Origin: an uncultured Streptomyces sp.
GTDB lineage: Bacteria; Actinomycetota; Actinomycetes; Streptomycetales; Streptomycetaceae
Length of the DNA: 6,543 bases
Assembly (NCBI GenBank): GCA_946480485.1
Contig: CAMLJW010000308.1
Span: 1-6,543 of the forward strand
Direction of reading: 5' to 3'
Shown here one piece after another: positions 1 through 5,700 of this stretch (the stretch's first letter is position 1; every line of letters begins with the position of its first letter). A program made the position numbers and the translations under genes. The notes under the pieces are model-generated. The model was not told the DNA's origin. It made no database searches and worked only from the letters and a program-made list of their open reading frames with translations.

Positions 1-663
1 GCCGTGCTCACCCATGCCGCCGAGGAGCGCACCGCCCGGTTCGAGCAGGCCCGAGCCGCCGGTTTGGACGTGACGGAGCCGGACGGCCCCGTCGCCGTCG
101 TGGTGCCGCTGCTCGCCGGTCCCGACAACGCACTCCTGCGCCGGGTCCGCCAGGCCGTCATGGCGAGCCGCGTAGCGGCCGAGCTGACCGATGTACTCGG
201 CCCCCACCCGCTGCTCGCCGAGGCGCTGCACGTGCGCCTCTCCGAGGCGGGTCTGGCACGTGCCGACCGCGCCCGCCTGTTCACGGTGACAACCGCCGCG
301 GACGGCATCATCCTGGCGTCCGTAGGCGGCGAGGAGGCCGTGCAGGCGGCCGGGATCACCGGCATGCTGCTCGCCGCCCGTCTCGCCGTGCCGGTGATGG
401 CGGCGGCGCTCGACGAGGACGGCGCGATCACGGCCACCGCCGCGCAACTGCGTTCCGCGGGCTCCCAGCAGCTGGCGCTCGCCCCGTACCTGATCGGCCC
501 CGAGCTCGACCCGGGTCTGCTCGACGCGGCCGCCAAGGAAGCGGACTGCCCCGCCGCCGAGGCGCTCGGCGCGTACCCGGCGATCGGCAAACTCGCGCTC
601 TCCAAGTACACGACGGCGCTGGGCATCCCCCCTCAGCAGCCGCAGGGTGTGCCGGCCCGCTGA
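1..663 (+). CDS. CbiX/sirohydrochlorin-chelatase-like protein, 3' part (5' end outside window)
   Basis: The frame is open from the first base, so the gene very probably starts before the window; the GTG at base 4 has no visible ribosome site. Residue numbers count from that codon. The visible part resembles the second half of two-domain CbiX/sirohydrochlorin chelatases, which insert Co2+ or Fe2+ into sirohydrochlorin for cobalamin or siroheme synthesis. Family-like pieces are VVVPLL (32-37), LGPHPLL (65-71), an internal strand ADGIILAS (99-106), LAPYLIGPEL (159-168) and LGAYPAI (188-194). Two places look unlike an active chelatase. The stretch after VVVPLL, which usually carries a metal-site His, reads AGPDNALLRR, and the late G-x-H-P motif has Tyr instead of His. 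It may be a divergent or non-catalytic relative. The family resemblance is from memory of the pattern. A strong hairpin follows the TGA stop, so this is the end of its transcript. Confidence 0.7.
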   Translation, partial: AVLTHAAEERTARFEQARAAGLDVTEPDGPVAVVVPLLAGPDNALLRRVRQAVMASRVAAELTDVLGPHPLLAEALHVRLSEAGLARADRARLFTVTTAADGIILASVGGEEAVQAAGITGMLLAARLAVPVMAAALDEDGAITATAAQLRSAGSQQLALAPYLIGPELDPGLLDAAAKEADCPAAEALGAYPAIGKLALSKYTTALGIPPQQPQGVPAR

Positions 664-702
664 CTCACGCAGCGCCTGTGCACACACGCACCGCCCCGGG
701 TA

Positions 703-739
703 CCAAGGGCCCGCTCCTCCCGCAGGAGTGGGCCCTTGG
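703..739 (+). terminator. Strong 16-bp hairpin terminator after the CbiX-like gene
   Basis: The arms CCAAGGGCCCGCTCCT (703-718) and AGGAGTGGGCCCTTGG (724-739) pair over 16 bp with one G-U pair around a five-base CCCGC loop. It lies 40 bases after the TGA of the upstream gene. There is no T-tract, as is common for streptomycete terminators. The symmetry would also let it stop transcripts from the convergent dehydrogenase gene. Confidence 0.85.
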
Positions 740-866
740 CCGTGTCCGCCTTCGTACGACCTGCCGAACACCAGCAGCCCACCTGACGGACCTGATCCAG
801 GCACCGATCAGCAGCGGCCTCGGGGAGGTGCCGCGGAAGGGGGGCGCTTGTCATCAACAGCTGGCG

Positions 867-888
867 ACCGGGCCCGGGCGGGCCCGGT
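867..888 (-). terminator. Hairpin terminator after the zinc dehydrogenase gene
   Basis: The perfect 9-bp arms ACCGGGCCC (867-875) and GGGCCCGGT (880-888) flank a four-base GGGC loop. It lies 25 bases beyond the stop codon of the minus-strand dehydrogenase. All but one pair in the stem is G-C, and no T-tract follows. With the 703-739 hairpin it separates the two convergent genes. Confidence 0.7.
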
Positions 889-913
889 GTTGGTGACTCA
901 GGGCTGGAATGGG

Positions 914-2104
914 TCAGGGCTGGAAAAGTATCTTCACCGCCTCCTCTTCCTTGTGCTGGAAGATGTCGTACGCGTGCGGTGCCTCCTCCAGCGGAAGCCG
1001 GTGGGTGGCGAAGCCGTCGACGCCGAGCGGGTCCTCGTCGGTGAGCAGCGGCAGGATGTCGTCGACCCAACGCCGTACGTTCGCCTGGCCCATCCTCAGC
1101 TGGATCTGCTTGTCGAACATCGTCATCAGCGGCAGCGGGGAGGCCATGCCGCCGTAGACACCGCTCAGCGAAACGGTGCCGCCGCGCCGTACCAGCTCGA
1201 TGGCGGTGAGGAGTGCGGCCAGCCGGTCGGCGCCGGCCTTCTCGGCGAGCCGGGAGGCCCAGGCACGGGGCAGGATCGAGGACATCTGCTGGGCAGTCCG
1301 CCCGACGGGACTGCCGTGGGCTTCGGTACCCACCGCGTCGATCACGGCGTCGGGGCCACGGCCACCGGTCCGGTCGCGAATCGCCTCGATGAGTTCCTTC
1401 CGCCCGTCGAACCGCCGCAGGTCGTATGTCTCCACGCCCTGCTCGCGCGCCCGGCGCAGCCGCTCCGACACCAGGTCGACGCCGATGACGACCTCGGCCC
1501 GCTGGAGACGGGCCACCCGGCAGCACATGTCGCCGATCGGCCCCAGGCCGAGGACGGCGACGGAGCCCCCGGGTGGGACATCGGCGTACCGAACCGCCTG
1601 CCAGGCCGTCGGCAGCACGTCCGAGAGGTAGACGTAGCGGTCGTCAGACGGCCCTTCCGGCACCTTGATCGGCCCGAACTGGGCCTGTGGGACCCGCAGA
1701 TAATCGGCCTGCGCGCCCGGCACGCCGCCGTACAGCCTGGTGAAGCCGAACAGTGCCGCGCCCATGCCCGCGTTGTGCACCTGGGTGGTCTCGCACTGCG
1801 TCGGCAGCCCGGCCCCGCACATCCAGCAGTGTCCGCAGGCGATCTGGAAGGGCACCACGACCCGGTCGCCGGGTTTCAGCCCGGTCACCTCGGAGCCCGT
1901 CTCCTCGACCATGCCGATGGGCTCGTGCCCGAGGATGTCCCCGGGCGTCATGAACGCGGTGAGCACCTCGTACAGGTGCAGATCGGAACCGCACAGCCCG
2001 CTGGAGGTGACGCGCATGATCGCGTCCGTGGGTTCCTCGATCACCGGGTCGGGTACGGTCTGCACCCGCACATCGCGCTTGCCCTGCCAGGTCACGGCCC
2101 TCAT
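914..2104 (-). CDS. Zinc-dependent medium-chain alcohol/formaldehyde dehydrogenase
   Basis: This 396-residue cytoplasmic oxidoreductase belongs to the medium-chain, zinc-containing dehydrogenases and looks most like the formaldehyde-dehydrogenase branch (usual length about 390-400). The N-terminal GroES-like domain carries the catalytic zinc ligands C38 (GLCGSD) and H60-E61 (LGHEP), with D162 in SDVLPT as the probable third ligand, as in Pseudomonas-type formaldehyde dehydrogenase. A structural zinc site has C90, C93, C96 and C104. The Rossmann motif GLGPIG is at 186-191, and D210 ends the second strand (VIGVD), which favours NAD+ over NADP+. The chosen ATG has AAGGGAG (2117-2111) six bases upstream; the open frame extends 14 codons further, but no comparable site supports that longer form. 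It lies 160 bases downstream of the epimerase gene on the same strand, so the two may be co-transcribed. The real substrate cannot be read from sequence. Streptomycetes use mycothiol, not glutathione, so a 'glutathione-dependent' label would be unsafe. Confidence 0.93.
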   Translation of the reverse strand: MRAVTWQGKRDVRVQTVPDPVIEEPTDAIMRVTSSGLCGSDLHLYEVLTAFMTPGDILGHEPIGMVEETGSEVTGLKPGDRVVVPFQIACGHCWMCGAGLPTQCETTQVHNAGMGAALFGFTRLYGGVPGAQADYLRVPQAQFGPIKVPEGPSDDRYVYLSDVLPTAWQAVRYADVPPGGSVAVLGLGPIGDMCCRVARLQRAEVVIGVDLVSERLRRAREQGVETYDLRRFDGRKELIEAIRDRTGGRGPDAVIDAVGTEAHGSPVGRTAQQMSSILPRAWASRLAEKAGADRLAALLTAIELVRRGGTVSLSGVYGGMASPLPLMTMFDKQIQLRMGQANVRRWVDDILPLLTDEDPLGVDGFATHRLPLEEAPHAYDIFQHKEEEAVKILFQP

Positions 2105-2110
2105 CGCGCG

Positions 2111-2117
2111 CTCCCTT
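2111..2117 (-). promoter_or_regulatory. Ribosome binding site that fixes the dehydrogenase start
   Basis: On the minus strand AAGGGAG lies six bases before the ATG at 2104. This site decides for the 396-residue protein (MRAVTW...) over the 410-residue open frame starting at 2146. Confidence 0.8.
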
Positions 2118-2124
2118 CGCCGCC

Positions 2125-2211
2125 GCTCATTGCCGCTGCTGATCACTGCTACGGCTCACCGCTGCCGCTCACTGCTGCGGATCAGGCCTCGTCGTTGCGC
2201 TCGTCGCTGCC
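2125..2211. repeat. Degenerate 13-base then 12-base tandem repeats between the two dehydrogenase genes
   Basis: On the plus strand four units begin at 2141, 2154, 2167 and 2180, exactly 13 bases apart: GATCACTGCTACG, GCTCACCGCTGCC, GCTCACTGCTGCG and GATCAGGCCTCGT. The last is diverged, and a related unit starts at 2125 with GCTCATTGCCGCT. Two 12-base units follow, CTCGTCGTTGCG (2188-2199) and CTCGTCGCTGCC (2200-2211). The array ends about 20 bases upstream of the dehydrogenase start codon, within its leader or promoter region. No gene was found in this gap. Confidence 0.6.
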
Positions 2212-2264
2212 GCAGGCGGTTGCCGAGTACCCGGGTCGGCGTCGCTCACCCACAGACGGCCAGG

Positions 2265-3290
2265 TCAGCCGACCTTGCGTCCGGCCAGCGGCGCGGTCTC
2301 CTCACCGGCGCCCTCGCGCATGCCCTTCAAGACCTCTTCGACCGCCTCGACGGCGGTGTACCGCGGCCGCCAGCCCAGTTGGTTGTGGGCGCGGGTGCAG
2401 TCCATGAGGGGCAGCCGCAGCACCGCGTCGAACAACTGCGGGGAGGCGGGCACCAGGCGCAGGCCCCAGGCCGCGGCGACGGCGGAGCGCGCCGCCCGGC
2501 GGGGCATCCGCACCGGCCGGGAGTGGAACAGCTCGCCCAGCACCTCAGCGTCCAGCGGTGGTTCGGCGGCCAGGTTGAAGGCGCCGCGCACATCGCTCAG
2601 CACGGCGAGCCGGTATGCCTCCGCCGCGTCGTCGGTGTGCAACGCCTGTACGCGCAGTCCGGGGACGTTCGGGAGCACGGGAAGGAGTTCGGGCCTGGCC
2701 AACGGGCCGGGCATGAAGCGCCCGGCGAACAGACGGCGTTGCTGGCTCGCCGACTCCTCCTTGAAGAGGAAGGCGGGCCTCATGCGGACCACCCTGATCT
2801 CCGGTTGTTCACGCTCGAAGGTGTCCAGCACACGTTCCAGGTAGGCCTTTTCACGGCAGTACGCCGCCTCCGGCCAGCCGTGCGTCGGCCAGGACTCGTC
2901 CACGGCACGGTCGTCGGGACCCGGCGAATAGGCGCCGACGGAAGAGGCGTACACCAGTGTCGGCACCTTGGCGGCGGCCACCGCCTGGAAGACCCTGACG
3001 CTGCCGAGCACGTTGGTGCGCCAGGTCAGTGTCGGGTCCCGGGCGGGTTGGAGTGCCCAGGCGAGGTGGACGACCGCGTCGGCGCCCTCGAAGTGCTGGG
3101 TCAGGTCGGACTCGGCCGTCAGGTCCACCGCCGCCCACTCGGCCCCCGCCAATGGCGCGTCGGGCAGCCGGCGCGCGAGGCCGAGGATGGATTCCACCTG
3201 CGGGTCCTCGTCCAGGAGGCGCACCAGGCTGGTGCCCACGTTTCCGGTGGCACCGGTGACGACGACCCGCGTTCCGGCTGCGTTGCTCAT
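2265..3290 (-). CDS. NAD(P)-dependent epimerase/dehydratase, extended short-chain dehydrogenase family
   Basis: A 341-residue Rossmann-fold protein of the extended SDR (NAD-dependent epimerase/dehydratase) family, which acts on nucleotide sugars, steroids or other hydroxy/keto substrates. The nucleotide-binding motif TGATGNVG is at 12-19. Acidic D56 (VDLT) and the strand AVVHLAW (72-78) follow the usual order, then N93 in TNVLG. The catalytic set is S116/S117 (YASSVGAY), Y144 and K148 in YCREK, the YxxxK signature. The C-terminal part, with QLGWRPRY near residue 305, is the typical sugar-epimerase-like ending. The ATG at 3290 has GAGAGGA (3304-3298) seven bases upstream. There is no signal peptide or membrane segment, so it is cytoplasmic. 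It is the first gene of a possible two-gene unit with the zinc dehydrogenase. The substrate is not deducible. Inverted repeats in its leader and upstream region suggest regulation. Confidence 0.92.
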   Translation of the reverse strand: MSNAAGTRVVVTGATGNVGTSLVRLLDEDPQVESILGLARRLPDAPLAGAEWAAVDLTAESDLTQHFEGADAVVHLAWALQPARDPTLTWRTNVLGSVRVFQAVAAAKVPTLVYASSVGAYSPGPDDRAVDESWPTHGWPEAAYCREKAYLERVLDTFEREQPEIRVVRMRPAFLFKEESASQQRRLFAGRFMPGPLARPELLPVLPNVPGLRVQALHTDDAAEAYRLAVLSDVRGAFNLAAEPPLDAEVLGELFHSRPVRMPRRAARSAVAAAWGLRLVPASPQLFDAVLRLPLMDCTRAHNQLGWRPRYTAVEAVEEVLKGMREGAGEETAPLAGRKVG

Positions 3291-3303
3291 GATCGGTTCC
3301 TCT

Positions 3304-3334
3304 CGGGAGGTTCAGCCCCGCCAGGGACCTCCTG
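3304..3334 (-). promoter_or_regulatory. Leader hairpin just upstream of the epimerase ribosome site
   Basis: On the plus strand CGGGAGGT (3304-3311) and ACCTCCTG (3327-3334) pair over eight positions, one of them G-U. In the minus-strand RNA this pairs an orphan AGGAGGT with ACCTCCC directly beside the real GAGAGGA ribosome site. No start codon follows the orphan AGGAGGT at a usable distance. It could tune translation of the epimerase. Confidence 0.4.
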
Positions 3335-3402
3335 CGCGGAGCCCACACTGCGCCGGGGCATGCCGCCGGTCGTTCCTGGCCCCCTCACCGTGACGCGTTC
3401 CC

Positions 3403-3444
3403 CCTGCACAGGACGCAAACGTTCCTGTCTCGTCGAAGTGCAGG
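3403..3444. repeat. Nested inverted repeats in the epimerase upstream region
   Basis: The outer arms CCTGCAC (3403-3409) and GTGCAGG (3438-3444) enclose inner arms ACAGGA (3408-3413) and TCCTGT (3423-3428), which share two bases with the left outer arm. Read on the minus strand, the inner part is ACAGGAACG, TTTG loop, CGTCCTGT, which pairs with one bulged A. It lies about 115-155 bases upstream of the epimerase start, a plausible operator position, but no promoter hexamers stand out nearby. Confidence 0.4.
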
Positions 3445-3609
3445 TCTGCCGGTGACGGCGGGTGAACTGGTCGAGCCGACGGTGGGCCGCGATGACCTCC
3501 GGTAGGACGCCTCGTGACTGGAGCGGGTCCGGAGCTGATGCCGCGTCCGGTGGCCGCCACGGTGTCTCCGCTGCCCATGCCCGAGGTGCCGAAGCGTCCC
3601 GCCTGAGGT

Positions 3610-3840
3610 CTACTCGATTGCCACCCGGACGCCGAGCGCCACCAGCGTCGCGCCCAGGGCAGCGTCCTGGGTGCGACGCATCCGCGGGGACCTGAGGACG
3701 CGCCGCAGACGGTTGGCCGCCACGGCGGTCAGTCCCAGCCCTGTCAGCTGGAAGACCACGGCGATGCAAGCGAGCATCAAGGCCACGGGAACTTGCCGCC
3801 ATGAGCGGGGCGCAGGCGCGGGCGTGAGGTAATCACGGAA
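3610..3840 (-). pseudogene. C-terminal remnant of a LysE/RhtB-family exporter
   Basis: A minus-strand frame ends at the TAG at 3612-3610. Its last 76 residues look like the end of a LysE/RhtB amino-acid exporter: a hydrophobic membrane helix (VALMLACIAVVFQLTGLGLTA), the basic link NRLRRVLRSPRMRR, then a final helix ALGATLVALGVRVAIE, the usual ending of that family. Complete members have about 200-210 residues and five or six helices. Here the preceding helices are absent and the frame runs into the oppositely oriented DUF4142 gene. The homologous part probably begins near 3840-3865, where NQVNFALF may echo the family's NPKxALFF region. There is no ribosome site at a usable start. I infer a truncated, non-functional gene whose 5' two thirds were deleted or replaced. 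A small independent membrane protein is a less likely alternative. Confidence 0.5.
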
Positions 3841-3927
3841 CAGTGCAAAATTTACTTGATTCAGTGATCGCCGCCCGCCTCGCGCACGTACAGCCTGGCG
3901 TCCGCACCACTCAGGCCAGGAGACACC

Positions 3928-4674
3928 ATGCGCATCTCTCAGACCACGGCGGGAACCGTCTTCGTGATCGGCGGCCTGGCAGTCACACTCGGAGCTCTCG
4001 CGTATCCCGCCGTGCTTGGGGTGGAGCACACGGCCACCACGTCGGAGCGTGTCATCGCCAACACGCAGTACGGCCCGCTGACCGAGGCCGACCGTGACTT
4101 CGTCGTCAAAGTGCGCGCGGCGGGGCTGTGGGAGTACCCCCTCGGCGAGATGGCCATGGAGAGGGGCACGACCGCGGCCATGAAGGAGACAGGCGAACAT
4201 CTGATCGTCGGGCACGCCAGACTCGACGAGATGTGCCGCAAGATCGCCCCGGAGCTGAACATCATCCTGCCCAATCAGCCGTCCCCACAACAGCAGCAGT
4301 TCGTGGCGACGGTGAACGGGACTACCGGCAAGCAGTTCGACTCCACCGCTGTCAACATCATGCGCGTAACCCACGGCCAGATCTTCCCGACCATCGCCAA
4401 GATCCGCGTTACCACCAAGAACACGCTGGTGCGTCAGCTCGCCGACCTGGCCAACGACACCGTTCTCGACCACATCACCGTGCTGGAGAAGACCGAGCTG
4501 GTGAACTTCGACCAGGTCAACTTCCAGGAGACCACCCCGCCGAAACTCCCCCAGGAACAGCTCACCCCTCCCGCGCCCCAGCCGGGAGCACCGGTCACCG
4601 TCCTCGAGCCCCGCCCGGACCTGGACGTGAACACCTCCGCGCCGACGCCGGGGCCCAGCCCGAAGGCGGAATGA
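3928..4674 (+). CDS. Membrane-anchored DUF4142 protein
   Basis: A 248-residue protein with a DUF4142 domain, a predicted ferritin-like helical domain of unknown function that is usually exported. Residues 9-30 form one hydrophobic segment (TVFVIGGLAVTLGALAYPAVL) after a short basic start, so it is an uncleaved anchor or signal peptide with the rest outside the cytoplasm. The domain spans about 51-195: LTEADRDFV at the front, then helices with E90/H91, H96, T148-H149 and D181-H182, the His positions that recur in the family. A proline-rich, probably disordered tail covers about 198-248. There is one Cys in the domain (C103). The ATG is preceded by AGGAGA (3918-3923) with a four-base gap. It is a single-gene unit, divergent from the exporter remnant and the epimerase and convergent with the LysR-like gene. 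Its function is not known; a link to envelope stress is only a guess. Confidence 0.88.
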   Translation: MRISQTTAGTVFVIGGLAVTLGALAYPAVLGVEHTATTSERVIANTQYGPLTEADRDFVVKVRAAGLWEYPLGEMAMERGTTAAMKETGEHLIVGHARLDEMCRKIAPELNIILPNQPSPQQQQFVATVNGTTGKQFDSTAVNIMRVTHGQIFPTIAKIRVTTKNTLVRQLADLANDTVLDHITVLEKTELVNFDQVNFQETTPPKLPQEQLTPPAPQPGAPVTVLEPRPDLDVNTSAPTPGPSPKAE

Positions 4675-4694
4675 CCGGCTTTCGGCAGCCGCGC

Positions 4695-4737
4695 CGTTCC
4701 CAGGGACCTACGGCCACGTCCTTGGTCACCGGGAGCG
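4695..4737 (+). terminator. Imperfect hairpin, probable terminator of the DUF4142 gene
   Basis: The outer arms CGTTCCC (4695-4701) and GGGAGCG (4731-4737) pair over seven positions including one G-U. Inside, GACC (4705-4708) can pair with GGTC (4724-4727). A small hairpin CGGCT/AGCCG also sits immediately after the stop codon. The position, 20 bases after the TGA, fits a terminator. Confidence 0.45.
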
Positions 4738-4938
4738 TTGGGGCGCGATGCCCACGCCGGTCACTCCCGCCACCGTGCCATCGCCGTGAAGCCGTGGCGC
4801 TCGTTGAACAGCCCGTCGCACAGGCGGAGTCCGACGCACGGCAACAACGGCACATCCCACAGAACGGTCCTCAAGCCGGGCGACGGCACTTCGTCACTTC
4901 GTGAGACACGACCGCCACTCGTGCCCGCTTCCCCGGCG

Positions 4939-5700
4939 CTACGACCGGCGACGAGGCTTGCCGCGCCTGCCGCCTTTGGCACCGGCGGAACCGTTCCGGG
5001 GGCTCTCGCCTGCCGACTTCTTCGCCGCACCCCTCCGCCCCGGGTCTACTTCGACGCCGCGCTTGCGCTTCGGCTGTGCCGGGGTCTGGGTGCGCCCGCG
5101 TGTGCTGTTGACCGTCCGTCCGCGGACAATCCCGATCAAGTCCTCGACCAGGTCGGTGGACGCGTCCTCGGGCCACGACAGCGCGACGCTCGACTGCGCG
5201 GCGTCGACAACCGGCCGGTACGTCAGATCGCTGCGATGGTGCAGGCGGGCCAGCGACTGGGGGACGACGAGGACGCCCACGCCTGCCGCCACCAGTTCGA
5301 TGGCGTCCGCCGTCGTTGCGGGGCGCTCGATGGCGGGCCGTCCCAGTGGCCGCTCCCAGTCGAGGACATCGTCGAGGGGGTGGAACACCACGTCGTCGGC
5401 GAGGTCCTCGACGGTCACCTCGTCCGCTGCCGTCACCATGTGATCCTTGGGGACCACGACCACGGTGGTCTCGGTGTAGAGGGGGATCGCACTGAAGACC
5501 GTACGGTCGACTGGCAACCGCACGAACCCCGCGTCGGCTCCGCCGGTCCCCAACACGTCGGATGCTTCGGCGGCCGATACCGCGACGAGAGTCAGGGGGA
5601 CGTCGGGCAGGCGCTCGTTCCAGATCCGCACCCACTTGGCGGGCGTCACCCCCGGAACGTACGCGAGCCGGAACGAAGGGGATGCTTCCGAACCTGTCAC
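4939..5700 (-). CDS. LysR substrate-binding-domain protein without a DNA-binding domain
   Basis: A 253-residue protein equal to the effector domain of a LysR-type regulator. It starts directly with the first strand of that fold (FRLAYVPGVTP, 10-20), where a full regulator would have about 90 residues of helix-turn-helix and linker first. Other family-like pieces are GGADAGFVRLP, ETTVVVVPKDH, DLADDVVFHPLDD and LVAAGVGVLVVPQSLA. The fold ends near 203, followed by a 50-residue basic, probably disordered tail (204-253) with clusters such as PKRKRG, AAKKSAG and GGRRGKPRRRS. HTH-less relatives are, from memory, common in Streptomyces, so this is probably a real stand-alone protein and not a truncation. 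It may sense a small ligand; DNA or RNA contact through the tail is inference. The start is GTG at 5700, with no good ribosome site of its own. It overlaps the stop of a 23-codon leader ORF by four bases (GTGA), suggesting coupled translation. Confidence 0.88.
   Translation of the reverse strand: MTGSEASPSFRLAYVPGVTPAKWVRIWNERLPDVPLTLVAVSAAEASDVLGTGGADAGFVRLPVDRTVFSAIPLYTETTVVVVPKDHMVTAADEVTVEDLADDVVFHPLDDVLDWERPLGRPAIERPATTADAIELVAAGVGVLVVPQSLARLHHRSDLTYRPVVDAAQSSVALSWPEDASTDLVEDLIGIVRGRTVNSTRGRTQTPAQPKRKRGVEVDPGRRGAAKKSAGESPRNGSAGAKGGRRGKPRRRS

Larger units (their letters stand above)
3291..3609. other. Gene-free stretch between the epimerase start and the transporter remnant
   Basis: Apart from the two inverted-repeat structures listed, I see no credible gene in these 319 bases. 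Open frames on both strands lack ribosome sites and recognisable protein sequence. One minus-strand frame contains VLPEVIAAHRRLDQF, which faintly resembles the start of small actinobacterial hypothetical proteins, but nothing around it supports a gene. The stretch probably holds the epimerase promoter. Confidence 0.5.

Noticed and set aside
633..1526. Minus-strand open frame overlapping the dehydrogenase and the CbiX-like gene end
   Set aside because: It is out of frame with the real dehydrogenase and crosses both terminator hairpins.
647..2407. Long plus-strand open frame (586 codons) antisense to the dehydrogenase
   Set aside because: It mirrors the zinc dehydrogenase gene, has no family-like sequence or ribosome site, and arises from the high GC content with few stop codons.
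1740..3455. Long plus-strand open frame (571 codons) antisense to the epimerase
   Set aside because: It is the antisense shadow of two well-supported genes, with low-complexity Arg/Gly/Pro-rich translation.
3287..3802. Minus-strand 171-codon frame containing VLPEVIAAHRRLDQF
   Set aside because: The faint resemblance to small hypothetical proteins covers about 15 residues. There is no ribosome site, and it overlaps the exporter remnant in another frame.
4128..4904. Plus-strand open frame overlapping the DUF4142 gene
   Set aside because: Frame-shifted shadow of DUF4142; the translation is Arg/His-rich and unrecognisable.
4887..4923. CACTTCGT tandem pair and CACGA/TCGTG hairpin as a LysR-like terminator
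   Set aside because: The tandem repeat is only two copies, and the hairpin stem is 5 bp with mixed pairs, too weak to call a terminator.
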